Assembly (NCBI GenBank): GCA_019119895.1
Contig: DWWD01000005.1
Location: 16,874 to 80,873, forward strand
DNA: 64,000 nucleotides
Origin: Candidatus Anaerostipes avistercoris
Lineage (GTDB): Bacteria; Bacillota; Clostridia; Lachnospirales; Lachnospiraceae
Direction: 5' to 3'
Shown: positions 17,827-27,414 of the stretch, piece after piece
Layout: every line of letters starts with the position of its first letter
How positions within the stretch are numbered: the stretch's first letter is position 1
Made by a program: the position numbers and the translations under genes
Notes under the pieces: model-generated
Seen by the model: only the letters and a program-made list of their open reading frames with translations
Told to the model about the DNA's origin: nothing
Database searches by the model: none

Positions 17827-19038
17827 ATGCATGATGTAAGTAAACTTGGGCTGCAGGCATTCGCTGCGCCAACTAACATGACAGGAAACGCTCAGATTCA
17901 GATCAGAGCAAGGGAGATTGATTTCGTTACTTCCTTCGGAAAGAATATGCAGGCTTTGCTGGATATTATGGGGATTTCCCGGATGATTAAGAAGGCGAAT
18001 GGAACTACATTGAGGGTGAAAAAAGTAACCGGTACGCTGCAGTCTGGTGATGTGGCCGAAGGTGATGAGATTCCGTTATCTCAGTACAAAGTTGAAGAGA
18101 AAGATTTTGATACCATCAAGATTGAGAAATACCGAAAGGCTGTTTCTATCGAAGCGATTGCAGATAAGGGATATGATGCCGCTGTAGATCAGACTGACGC
18201 AGAATTTAAGTCCGATCTACAGAATAGGATCCTGGACAAGTTTTATGGCCAGCTGAAAATGGGCTCCTTAGTAGGACATGAGAGCACTTGGCAGATGGCT
18301 GTTGCTATGGCAATCGGAAAAGTGAAGGATAAGTTTGGAAAGATGAAAAAAACCGCGACTGGAACGGCTGTGTGGGTAAACACTCTTGATGTCTATAAAT
18401 ACGTAGGTGCCGCTAATATTACCATGCAGACTGCTTTTGGCATGAATTATATCCGGGACTTCTTGGGAGCAGACATCTGCTTTATCTCTTCCCAGATCCC
18501 GGAGAATACGGTTATCGCCACTCCGCTGAACAATCTGGTTGCATACTATGTGGATCCGGCGGATTCTGAGTTCGTAAGAGCTGGCCTTGCCTACACTGTA
18601 GACCCTGAAACTGGATTTATCGGATTCCATGCACAAGGAACATATGAAAGAGCAATCTCTGATATGTTCGCAATCATGGGGGTTCGGCTGTTCGCAGAGT
18701 ATCTGGATGCAATCGCATACATTGCTGTTGGTTCTTCCGACACACAGACTCTTGGAACTCTTACCCTGACCTCTGCAGAGGGAACTGAAGAAGGAAAGAC
18801 AAAGATTACTGTCAAAGAGCAGTTGGTATCTATCAATGATGTATTCCGGTACAAGACAAACGCATCATCAGCAACAGAAGTTACATACGGCTTGGATGTG
18901 TCTGCATGGACTGCATGGGACGGAGAGTCTGAGATTACAGCTACAGACGGGCATCATGTGACGGTCGTAGAAGCTGATGTAAACGGAAAGGCTGTTCGTT
19001 CTGGAGATGTAGTAGCTGATGTGTTTGCAGGAGCGTAG
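17827..19038 (+). CDS. Major capsid protein
   Basis: Position after scaffold; HK97-type layout; N-terminal KLGLQAFAAPTN; extra C-terminal domain. Confidence 0.85.
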   Translation: MHDVSKLGLQAFAAPTNMTGNAQIQIRAREIDFVTSFGKNMQALLDIMGISRMIKKANGTTLRVKKVTGTLQSGDVAEGDEIPLSQYKVEEKDFDTIKIEKYRKAVSIEAIADKGYDAAVDQTDAEFKSDLQNRILDKFYGQLKMGSLVGHESTWQMAVAMAIGKVKDKFGKMKKTATGTAVWVNTLDVYKYVGAANITMQTAFGMNYIRDFLGADICFISSQIPENTVIATPLNNLVAYYVDPADSEFVRAGLAYTVDPETGFIGFHAQGTYERAISDMFAIMGVRLFAEYLDAIAYIAVGSSDTQTLGTLTLTSAEGTEEGKTKITVKEQLVSINDVFRYKTNASSATEVTYGLDVSAWTAWDGESEITATDGHHVTVVEADVNGKAVRSGDVVADVFAGA

Positions 19039-19050
19039 GAGGTGTAAAGC

Positions 19051-19329
19051 ATGTATAAAGTAATTAAACGGTTTCATGATTTGCAGGATGCAAGGAAGAC
19101 AAAAAGCGGTAGGATCTATCATGAGTATAATGTGGGGGATGTGTTCCCTCGTGATGGCATGGAAGTGTCTGAAGAACGGATCCAGGAGCTGGCCGGACCT
19201 GATAATAGGCAGGGGGTTCCCCTGATCGAACTTGTTCAGGAAAAAGGTGCTCCGAAGAAAACAACAAAAAAGACAGCCTCAGGTAAGACAACAACTAAGC
19301 AGACAACGACAAAGACAGCTTCAAAATAA
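19051..19329 (+). CDS. Phage head-region protein with Thr/Lys-rich tail
   Basis: ORF in head operon. Confidence 0.6.
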   Translation: MYKVIKRFHDLQDARKTKSGRIYHEYNVGDVFPRDGMEVSEERIQELAGPDNRQGVPLIELVQEKGAPKKTTKKTASGKTTTKQTTTKTASK

Positions 19330-19341
19330 GGGACGATTGAT

Positions 19342-19668
19342 ATGCTAAAAGATTTAAAGATTCTTCTTGGAATACCAGAAAATGATACTTCGCAGGACCA
19401 AAAGTTAAACTTGATCTTGTCCGGGACAAGAAGCCGTTTGAAAGCATTGCTGGGAGGACAGGACCCACCAGAATCACTTGATTATATTATTACGGACGTT
19501 GCAGTGATTCGATTCAACAGGATTGGGTCGGAGGGGCTTTCTTCTCACAGCGTTGAAGGAGAGAGCCTCTCTTTTTCGGATGATGATTTTGCAGGATACC
19601 GCGAGGATATACAAACATATCTGGATAACCAGAAGGAAGCAAAGAAAGGCCGGGTGAGGTTCCTGTGA
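19342..19668 (+). CDS. Head-tail connector protein
   Basis: LKDLKILLGIPENDTSQDQKLNLILSGTRSRLKALL. Confidence 0.75.
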   Translation: MLKDLKILLGIPENDTSQDQKLNLILSGTRSRLKALLGGQDPPESLDYIITDVAVIRFNRIGSEGLSSHSVEGESLSFSDDDFAGYREDIQTYLDNQKEAKKGRVRFL

Positions 19669-19967
19669 GATACGACACACCAGTATATTTTCAAAAGATT
19701 ACTCCCGGTGAGTATTACCCGAAAACCGGGAACTATGGTGATGATATCGCGGAGGAAGCTTTGCGATATGCCTCTGTGATGAATACTGGAGAAGAACAAC
19801 TGAAGCTGGTCTATGACGGACCGAAACAGGGAAGTCTTACGATCCAGATCCAGAATCACTACACGGAGCCATTTGATCGGATCCGTGTAGGGGAGAAGGT
19901 CTACAGTGTGGATTCTTCCCGGAAACTCAGGACAAAGCATACTTTTATTGTATCGGAAGTGCAGTGA
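19665..19967 (+). CDS. Head-closure/stopper-like protein
   Basis: Gene order. Confidence 0.65.
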   Translation: MRYDTPVYFQKITPGEYYPKTGNYGDDIAEEALRYASVMNTGEEQLKLVYDGPKQGSLTIQIQNHYTEPFDRIRVGEKVYSVDSSRKLRTKHTFIVSEVQ

Positions 19968-20302
19968 TGGCTGGGATTAAGATAACTGGATTAGATAAAT
20001 TGCAGAAAAAGCTGCAAAAGAACGTCAATTTGAATGACGTGAAGCGAGTTGTGAGCCACAACGGAGCAGAAATGCAGACAAAAGCGCAGCAGAATGCTCC
20101 AGTTGATACTGGACATCTGAAACGAAGCATAGGGCTCGAGATCAAAGACGGCGGAATGACAGCAGAAGTGGAACCAACAGCAGAATATGCGCCTTACGTC
20201 GAGTATGGTACAAGATTCATGAGTGCTCAGCCATATCTTAAGCCCGCATATAACGAGCAAAAAAGAAAATTTGAGCAGGATATGAAAAAACTTGTGAGGT
20301 GA
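19964..20302 (+). CDS. HK97 gp10-like protein
   Basis: APVDTGHLKRSIGLEIKDGG...YAPYVEYGTRFMSAQPYLKPA. Confidence 0.85.
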   Translation: MMAGIKITGLDKLQKKLQKNVNLNDVKRVVSHNGAEMQTKAQQNAPVDTGHLKRSIGLEIKDGGMTAEVEPTAEYAPYVEYGTRFMSAQPYLKPAYNEQKRKFEQDMKKLVR

Positions 20303-20306
20303 TAGT

Positions 20307-20690
20307 ATGGATCCACAGCAGGAACTTTTCACGAACTTACTGATTGAATTAAAGAAAACGGGATACGACGTGTATGATACATTCCTTCCGCCGGAGGACA
20401 CGCCGTATCCTTTTATTTATCTGGCGGACAGCCAGCAGACGGATACCCGGACCAAGGATGCGGTAATTGGAAATGCATATCAGACAATTCATGTCTGGCA
20501 CAACAATCCAAAACAGCGCGGCACAGTATCGCAGATGCTGCTGGATATCAAGAAGGTCTGCTACAGATTGGAACATACGGCAAATTTTGCATGGATGATA
20601 CGAAATGTAGATCAGCGAATTTTGCCGGACAATACAACAAAGACTCCGCTTCTGCATGGATTGTTAGAGGTGGAGTTTTCATTCAGTTGA
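20307..20690 (+). CDS. Tail completion/terminator-like protein
   Basis: Gene order and length. Confidence 0.65.
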   Translation: MDPQQELFTNLLIELKKTGYDVYDTFLPPEDTPYPFIYLADSQQTDTRTKDAVIGNAYQTIHVWHNNPKQRGTVSQMLLDIKKVCYRLEHTANFAWMIRNVDQRILPDNTTKTPLLHGLLEVEFSFS

Positions 20691-20711
20691 ACAAATTAGG
20701 AGGTAAATCAG

Positions 20712-21242
20712 ATGTTTAGAATGTTTAGATTGCAGATGTTTGCGGAAGCAATCGCAGGAACAAAGATTGTGTATTTGTACAGGCTTTTAAGTAAACAGGC
20801 TACAGGTTCAGCGACAGGGATTGCTTTTGCTACAGAAAACGGCAGGACAAAATCAAAAGATTCCAACTCAACAGCAACAAAGGACGGTTCTGTCCGTACT
20901 CCTGGAGTTGCAGAGGGTGAGATTACTTCAACTTCTCTTTTGGCACAAGGGGATACCTTGTTAGATGATTTGGAAAAAGCAATGGACAATAACGAATTGG
21001 TCGAGGTCTGGGAAGTGAATCTCGCAGAGCCTGCAGAAGAAGGCGACAACAAGTTTAAGGCAAAATATTTCCAGGGATATCTGACAGAAAAAGAGATAAC
21101 ATCCAATGCGGAAGATAATGTAGAAGTTTCGCTGACCTTTGGACTCCAGGGAGATGGAGCGGATGGAGAAGCAACCGTAACACAGGCACAGCAGGAAATA
21201 GCGGCTTATGTATTTAAAGATACGCAGCCAACAGGAGCGTAG
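20712..21242 (+). CDS. Major tail protein
   Basis: Position between tail completion and chaperone genes; N-terminal MFRMFRLQMFAEA. Confidence 0.8.
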   Translation: MFRMFRLQMFAEAIAGTKIVYLYRLLSKQATGSATGIAFATENGRTKSKDSNSTATKDGSVRTPGVAEGEITSTSLLAQGDTLLDDLEKAMDNNELVEVWEVNLAEPAEEGDNKFKAKYFQGYLTEKEITSNAEDNVEVSLTFGLQGDGADGEATVTQAQQEIAAYVFKDTQPTGA

Positions 21243-21255
21243 GAGGAAATAAAAA

Positions 21256-21636
21256 ATGATGGAATTAACAATCAGCGGGAAGGTGTACCAGTTTAACTTT
21301 GGTATGGGATTTTTAAGAGAGATCAATAAAAAAATCGGAGTGCCGATTCAGGGGACGAAAGATGCAAAGAAAAATGTAGGGCTGCAGTATGCGGTTGCAG
21401 GAATCGTCGACAATGATGTGGAAGAACTTGTAAATGTTCTGAATGCGGCGAACAAAGGGCAGACACCAAGGGTAACACAGCAGATGCTGGATGGTTATAT
21501 TGACCAGGAAGACACCGATATTGATGCATTGTTCGATGAGGTACTGGATTTTTTAAAGAAAACCAATGCTACGAAGAAAACCACGATGGAAATCTTGAAA
21601 GAAGTGGAAAAAGCGGAGCAGAAGAAAGGACAGTAA
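21256..21636 (+). CDS. Tail assembly chaperone (G-like)
   Basis: Precedes tape measure; -1 frame overlap with next ORF. Confidence 0.75.
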   Translation: MMELTISGKVYQFNFGMGFLREINKKIGVPIQGTKDAKKNVGLQYAVAGIVDNDVEELVNVLNAANKGQTPRVTQQMLDGYIDQEDTDIDALFDEVLDFLKKTNATKKTTMEILKEVEKAEQKKGQ

Positions 21637-21989
21637 CAGTCGAAGAACTTTACGAAGAGGTAGCACTGAATTGTTTCCGGTACTTTGGATTTCGGAGCTT
21701 TGAAGAGGTTGATCGGCTTACGATCCCGGAATATACACTGCTCGTCAAGGCAGAGAAGCTGAAGCAGGTAGATAAAGACTTCCGGAATCATTTGCAGGCA
21801 TTTTTAAATTTCACCGTTCGAGCGGAGAAGAAAGCAGGGAAAAATAAGACGAAACCTGTCTATCCGAACTTTGGAAAGTTCTATGATTACAAAGCCGAAA
21901 TTGCAAAAGCAGAAGGGAAGAAATCTGATAGCCGGTTTTCCGGTATCGACCCTGAACTTTTGAGAAAGGAGAGAGAAGAGCGTGGCTGA
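21555..21989 (+). CDS. T-part of tail assembly chaperone, reached by -1 frameshift
   Basis: Open -1 frame from slippery T TTT TTA (21549-21555) to stop at 21989. Confidence 0.65.
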   Translation, partial: KENQCYEENHDGNLERSGKSGAEERTVTVEELYEEVALNCFRYFGFRSFEEVDRLTIPEYTLLVKAEKLKQVDKDFRNHLQAFLNFTVRAEKKAGKNKTKPVYPNFGKFYDYKAEIAKAEGKKSDSRFSGIDPELLRKEREERG

Positions 21990-24900
21990 AAGTTTTAGCG
22001 TTAAAGCAATATTGTCTGCATACGACAAGGGATATACACAGGCTATGAAAAATGCAGAAAAGGCCACGCAATCTCTTGGAGACAGGATAAAAGGTGGTTT
22101 TGCCTTTGGGGTTCTGGCAAGCGCTGGGGCCAAAGCTTTTTCTGTAATATCGGACGGGGCAAGGAATCTCGTGACAGAGATTGATTCATCAAATGCCGCC
22201 TGGAAGACCTTTGAAGGAAATATGTCGATGCTCGGGAAGAGCCGAAAAGAAATCAATTCCACAAAAAAGGAACTGCAGAAATTTGCAGAACAGACTATCT
22301 ACAGTTCTTCTGATATGGCGACAACTTATAGTCAGTTAGCGGCAGTTGGAACTAAGAATTGTACTAAACTTGTAAAAGGCTTCGGTGGTTTGGCGGCGGC
22401 TGCAGAAAATCCAACGCAGGCCATGAAAACCCTGTCAATGCAGGCTACGCAGATGGCAGCCAAACCTAAAGTGGCATGGGAAGACTTCAAACTAATGCTG
22501 GAACAAACGCCGGCAGGTATTGCTGCAGTAGCAAAAGAAATGGGCATGTCTACCCAGGAAATGGTGAAGAATGTCCAGGACGGAAAAGTATCAACGGAGG
22601 AGTTTTTCGATGCTATTGCAAAAGTAGGAACCAGTGACAGCTTTACCAAGCTTGCCACACAGTATAAAACAGTTGGACAGGCTATGGACGGTTTGCAGGA
22701 AACCATCGGCAATAAACTGACGCCTGCATTTGATGTTTTATCATCCGTTGGAATCAGCGCAGTCAGCAAGCTTGTTGATAAGATGGGCGAGCTGGATGGA
22801 GAGAAGATTGCTCAAAAATTAACTTCCGGATTGGATAAAATCAAACCGTACTGGGATATATTGTCCGGTGCAGCAGTGGAAGTTGGGAAGGCTTTTGGCG
22901 ATGCTTTTTCTGCGATTGGAGACAAAGTTGCTGAATTAAATGGAAAATTCGGTTCAACTCAGAATATTGAAAACTTCGGAAGCGCTATCGATGTGGCAAG
23001 TGGAGCCCTAAAAGGCTTTGCAGGATTTTTGGAAGATCATGCAGATATTGTGGCAACATTGATTGATCATTTGCCACAACTTGTTGGAGCGTATTTAGCA
23101 TTTAAGGCAGTAAAAGCAGTTGCGCCTGGCGTAATGACATTCACAAAAGCAATCACATCGTTGACCGGTAAAAGTTTTAGTGGACTAGCAGGAAAGTTGT
23201 TTAATACATCAAAAGGCCAGGAAGCCGTCGGGCAATCCAGCAAAGCAACATCGAAGCAGATTTTGACATCCGCAAAAGCATTTATGATGCTGGGCGCAGG
23301 AGTTGCATTGGTGAGCGCCGGTTTTTATCTTTTGGCACAGGCGGCCGTTACGCTTTCTGAATCCGGTGGTCTGGCAATCGGTATCTTTGCAGGAATGGCT
23401 GTGGCTGTGACTGCTTTAAGTTTAGGCTTGATGGCAATGCTCACGAACATCCAGTCCACGCCAAAACAGATGGAGACGCTTGGCAATTCTTTCCTTAAAG
23501 TTTCCGCCGGCATTGCGGTCATGGTAGGTTCTTTGGCAGCGTTAGCTTTGGCACTTACGCCGCTTGCTTCATTGGGCACTACAGCAGTCCCTCCGCTTTT
23601 AGCATTCGGGGCAGTAGTTGCCGGGCTGGCAGTTGTGTTTGCTACTTTTGGGCAGTCTCTGAAAACAAATATGGCAGGGATTGCAGCGTTTGCGGCATCT
23701 GTTTCTCTTCTGGCCGTCGCTATGGCACCGATCGCGAGCACAGGAACTGAGGGAGCAGTTGCTATGGCGGCATTTGGGGTTGTAGTTGCCGGGCTAGTCG
23801 TTGTCTTTGCAACATTTGGTTCTGCTTTAAATGTAGCGATCCCCGGAATGCTGGCACTTGGTGCAGCAGCAGTTCTGGTTGGAGAAGGACTAAATTTAGC
23901 ATCCGGATTTGTTAAGGCGGCAATCCCATTGGTAAAACAGCTCGGGGAGACATTTACCAAGCTTTCAGACGGTGTTGCTAAAGTCGTAGATGCGATCAGT
24001 GGTGGATTTGCTAAAGTACTGGATTCCATTGCCGGGATCATCGAGTCGATCGGAACATCTGCAAAAAATGCAGGAATAGGGTTTGAGTCCGTTGCAAGCG
24101 GAATCAAAAAGATTTCCGGTTTGTCGATTGGCTCGATCGTGAAATCTTTAGGTGCAGTTGGAACAGGATTGTCTACTATTTCTACGAAAGGAAAAGACCT
24201 GCCGACAGTGGCTGCCGGAATGACCGTACTGGTAACAGCACTCACAGCGGCAACAGCAAATATCACGATGTTTAACGCCGGTATGCAGACATTATCCACG
24301 ATGATGACAACACTTCCGGCAAATATTAATATGCTGAAAGCGTCCTTCGCGAATTTCACGATCACTCCTCCAAATGTCGAACCTTTGGTTGCGGCTTTTA
24401 CGCGGGTAAAAACATCTTCGCAGGGACTTGTTACAGCATTTGCAGGACTTGGCGCAGCGGCTATGATGGCATCTGTACAAGTCGGAGCATCCAGCGGCGG
24501 AATCCTGATGTTGAGCGCAGTCATGATCACAGCGGCAGCAGGAGCATCTGCGATGTCTGCCCGGTTAAAATCTGCAAGGTCCGGATTGACCGCAATTTCA
24601 AGTGGGGCAAATAAGGCAAGAGGTTCTCTGGCAAGTCTGCAGGCATCATTCCGCACAACAACAAGCGGCCTTGGAACAATCGGGCCGAAAGCAACTTCGG
24701 CGATGAATCAGCTGACAACAGCGTTTAAGAATGCAGCCAATAAAGCAAAAAGCGCAGGAAAGCAGATTGGGACTGATTTCACAAAGACGATGCAGGCAGG
24801 GCTCAAGAAGGCGCCGTCTGTAGCAAGTAAGCAGGTAAACAGCGTGATAAGTAAATTACGGGCTGGCCGGAGCAAAGCATATAGTGCAGGAGCTTATATC

Positions 24901-25329
24901 AGTAAAGGTTTCGCGCAGGGCATGTTGTCCTGCATGGGCACGATCGAATCTGCTGCACGAAGGATGGCTGCAGCTGCAGATAAAGCAGTGCGGGCAAAAG
25001 CAAAGATCCACAGTCCATCAAAGGTATCTGAAAAATCAGGAGGATATTGGGGACAAGGCTGGGTAAACGGTATCCTGTCGAAAGTAAGAGCCGCAAAAGC
25101 AGCGGCGCAGGAACTGGTATCCATTCCGGCACTGTCCATCCCGAAGGTATCCTTCGCATATGCCGGTGAGATGTCAGCAGATTATGATTATTATCACAAT
25201 CGTGTCTATGTGATCGAAGTGCCGGTAGAAATCGAAGGCAAAGAAGTAGCGAGAGCGTCTGCAAAATACACCAAAGAAAAACTGGATAAACTGCAGGCGA
25301 GAGATGACAGGAAACATGGAAGGGTATAA
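21982..25329 (+). CDS. Tape measure protein
   Basis: 1115 aa, tape-measure start (TPAGIAAVAKEMGMSTQEMVK etc.), hydrophobic segments. Confidence 0.95.
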   Translation: MAESFSVKAILSAYDKGYTQAMKNAEKATQSLGDRIKGGFAFGVLASAGAKAFSVISDGARNLVTEIDSSNAAWKTFEGNMSMLGKSRKEINSTKKELQKFAEQTIYSSSDMATTYSQLAAVGTKNCTKLVKGFGGLAAAAENPTQAMKTLSMQATQMAAKPKVAWEDFKLMLEQTPAGIAAVAKEMGMSTQEMVKNVQDGKVSTEEFFDAIAKVGTSDSFTKLATQYKTVGQAMDGLQETIGNKLTPAFDVLSSVGISAVSKLVDKMGELDGEKIAQKLTSGLDKIKPYWDILSGAAVEVGKAFGDAFSAIGDKVAELNGKFGSTQNIENFGSAIDVASGALKGFAGFLEDHADIVATLIDHLPQLVGAYLAFKAVKAVAPGVMTFTKAITSLTGKSFSGLAGKLFNTSKGQEAVGQSSKATSKQILTSAKAFMMLGAGVALVSAGFYLLAQAAVTLSESGGLAIGIFAGMAVAVTALSLGLMAMLTNIQSTPKQMETLGNSFLKVSAGIAVMVGSLAALALALTPLASLGTTAVPPLLAFGAVVAGLAVVFATFGQSLKTNMAGIAAFAASVSLLAVAMAPIASTGTEGAVAMAAFGVVVAGLVVVFATFGSALNVAIPGMLALGAAAVLVGEGLNLASGFVKAAIPLVKQLGETFTKLSDGVAKVVDAISGGFAKVLDSIAGIIESIGTSAKNAGIGFESVASGIKKISGLSIGSIVKSLGAVGTGLSTISTKGKDLPTVAAGMTVLVTALTAATANITMFNAGMQTLSTMMTTLPANINMLKASFANFTITPPNVEPLVAAFTRVKTSSQGLVTAFAGLGAAAMMASVQVGASSGGILMLSAVMITAAAGASAMSARLKSARSGLTAISSGANKARGSLASLQASFRTTTSGLGTIGPKATSAMNQLTTAFKNAANKAKSAGKQIGTDFTKTMQAGLKKAPSVASKQVNSVISKLRAGRSKAYSAGAYISKGFAQGMLSCMGTIESAARRMAAAADKAVRAKAKIHSPSKVSEKSGGYWGQGWVNGILSKVRAAKAAAQELVSIPALSIPKVSFAYAGEMSADYDYYHNRVYVIEVPVEIEGKEVARASAKYTKEKLDKLQARDDRKHGRV

Positions 25330-25338
25330 GGAGGCAGC

Positions 25339-27414
25339 ATGTACGAATTTGTAGATACGATCGCAATCCCGGAAGGAAGTGCTTTGCTGTCTTCCGAGGC
25401 CTTGCAGATCAATGGGGAATATATTGAAAACATGATCGACGGTTATCGGACGCTTACGGTGTCCGGAAGGGAAGCGATGACACAGGAACTGGAAGCCTAT
25501 GAGATCGGGATCCGGGACGGCGAGAAATTAAAGAGCCGGCGGTACCCGGCAAGGACGATCACGGTCACGTACCAGCTGATCGCAGACTCTCCGGAAGATT
25601 TCCGGGAGAAATATAATCTTTTGGGGAGCATTTTAAATGTAAAGGATGCAGAATTGATCTTTGCGGATGAGCCGGATAAATATTTTACAGGTACGCCGAC
25701 AGAGGTAGGAGAAGTAGATCCGGGAAGGAACGCAGTCATCGGAGAGATTCGATTTTATTGTGCAGATCCATTTAAGTATTCTGTGATCGAATATGAAGCG
25801 GAGCCGGAACTGGAGGAAGGAAGCATCCTGATCGATTATGGCGGGACGTATCGGTCTTATCCAGTCCTGGAAGCGGATTTTTATAGTGAGGATGAGGCAT
25901 CAGAAGATGGCGAAACGGTAGAAACACTGACTGGGAACGGAGATTGCGGATATGTAGCATTTTTTAATGAGGATGAGAAGATCATCCAGTTGGGAGACCC
26001 AGAGGAAGAAGATGGGGAGACTGCTTATGCAAAATCTCAGACGCTGATCAACCAAAAATTTATGTCTAGCACTGCCTGGGGAACTGCGGCGAAACAGCTG
26101 TGGACAGCAAATAATGGTGTAGTCCTTCCGAACGGTATAAGCCAGCTTGGAAGCATGGGGATCAAGGTAGCATCATATGCAACAGCCGCGACCTCAAAGT
26201 CAACATCAGGCACATTATTGAAAAACAGGAGCACATCTTCCGGATCGCCACGGTTTTACTATACTGTGACAGCCAAAACATCAAACCGGACTGCAAGTAG
26301 TGTCAAAATTACAGTAGCCATTAAAGCATCTTTGCGGAGCAGCGCATCTTACTTTGGACGAGGATACGGTCTCAGGGGCAGTGTTTATATGGGAGGCTCC
26401 TGGCATAACGTGACGATCAAGTCAACATCGGCGTATTGGCGCGGAACGACCGGTCATACGGTTAACCTGTCATTTACTGTAAGCGGATTATCTTCCACGA
26501 CCTCTAGCCTGACCGGTATTAAATTCCGGGTAACGAGAACGGATTCCTATGGTTCTGCAGGAGAGCTAGGAGAAACGTCTTGCTCCAATCTTGCGATTAG
26601 TACATATACAGCAAGCAGCCCTGCAACATATTGCCTGGGAGCGTCCAGTTATGGCAGTTCCAGCGGCAAATGGCACGGTCCATCTATTACAAGAACACTG
26701 ACTGCGGATGCAGCAGGAGAAGTTGGAGCATCCAATTTTACACTGACCTATAAGCAAAAGATGTGTATTGGAAATGGAAAGAATGATACGAACCAGTTAG
26801 GAGCTTTCCAGGCCCAGCTTTCGGATGCTTCCGGTACAGCAGTCGTGGGTGTCAGGATCCGGAAGAATAAGGCTGGAAAGAGCGGAAACATTGATTATTA
26901 TGTAAATGGATCCATTGTAAAGACAACGAGCGTCGATCTTTCCTATAATAATAAGAATTTTGGTTCAAAAGAGTCTGCGGTTCAGACCTCAACGATCACA
27001 AAGGTTGGAAATAAGATAACATTCAGCATCGGCGGTTCGAAATATACTTTCACAGAAGATGCGGTCCAGGATACGAAAGTTACAAAGGTTACTTTTATGC
27101 TGGAGCAGTATTCCAGCTCAACTGCATTGTCTCATAACGGCTTGTACTGGGTAAAGTTTGTAAAAAATAATTGCAATACAATGCGTGATATCCCGAATAA
27201 ATTCAGTGCGGATGATGTGCTGGAAGCTGATTGTAAGAATGCAAAGATTCTGCTGAACGGAGTGTCAGAACCATCTCTTGGAGCTCTGGGAAATGACTGG
27301 GAAGATTTCTATCTGACTCCGGGACTCAACCAGATTGGGATTGCCTATTCTGAATGGTTGTCGCAGGAGTATGCGCCGAGTATTAAGGTAAGATATCGGG
27401 AGGTATTTCTATGA
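25339..27414 (+). CDS. Distal tail protein with large internal insertion
   Basis: Dit-like N-terminus, approx. 400-aa insert, Dit-like C-terminus (FYLTPGLNQIGIAYSEW). Confidence 0.75.
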   Translation: MYEFVDTIAIPEGSALLSSEALQINGEYIENMIDGYRTLTVSGREAMTQELEAYEIGIRDGEKLKSRRYPARTITVTYQLIADSPEDFREKYNLLGSILNVKDAELIFADEPDKYFTGTPTEVGEVDPGRNAVIGEIRFYCADPFKYSVIEYEAEPELEEGSILIDYGGTYRSYPVLEADFYSEDEASEDGETVETLTGNGDCGYVAFFNEDEKIIQLGDPEEEDGETAYAKSQTLINQKFMSSTAWGTAAKQLWTANNGVVLPNGISQLGSMGIKVASYATAATSKSTSGTLLKNRSTSSGSPRFYYTVTAKTSNRTASSVKITVAIKASLRSSASYFGRGYGLRGSVYMGGSWHNVTIKSTSAYWRGTTGHTVNLSFTVSGLSSTTSSLTGIKFRVTRTDSYGSAGELGETSCSNLAISTYTASSPATYCLGASSYGSSSGKWHGPSITRTLTADAAGEVGASNFTLTYKQKMCIGNGKNDTNQLGAFQAQLSDASGTAVVGVRIRKNKAGKSGNIDYYVNGSIVKTTSVDLSYNNKNFGSKESAVQTSTITKVGNKITFSIGGSKYTFTEDAVQDTKVTKVTFMLEQYSSSTALSHNGLYWVKFVKNNCNTMRDIPNKFSADDVLEADCKNAKILLNGVSEPSLGALGNDWEDFYLTPGLNQIGIAYSEWLSQEYAPSIKVRYREVFL

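Noticed and set aside
22260-22300. LQKFAEQ in the tape measure protein as a fourth Prp motif
   Set aside because: It is about 97 residues from the N-terminus and lies in a common tape-measure segment (ELQKFAEQTIYSSSDM); not comparable with the N-terminal motifs.
23325-24656. Long minus-strand ORF (443 aa)
   Set aside because: Entirely antisense to the tape measure gene; low-complexity Ala/Thr/Pro composition is an artefact of codon bias.
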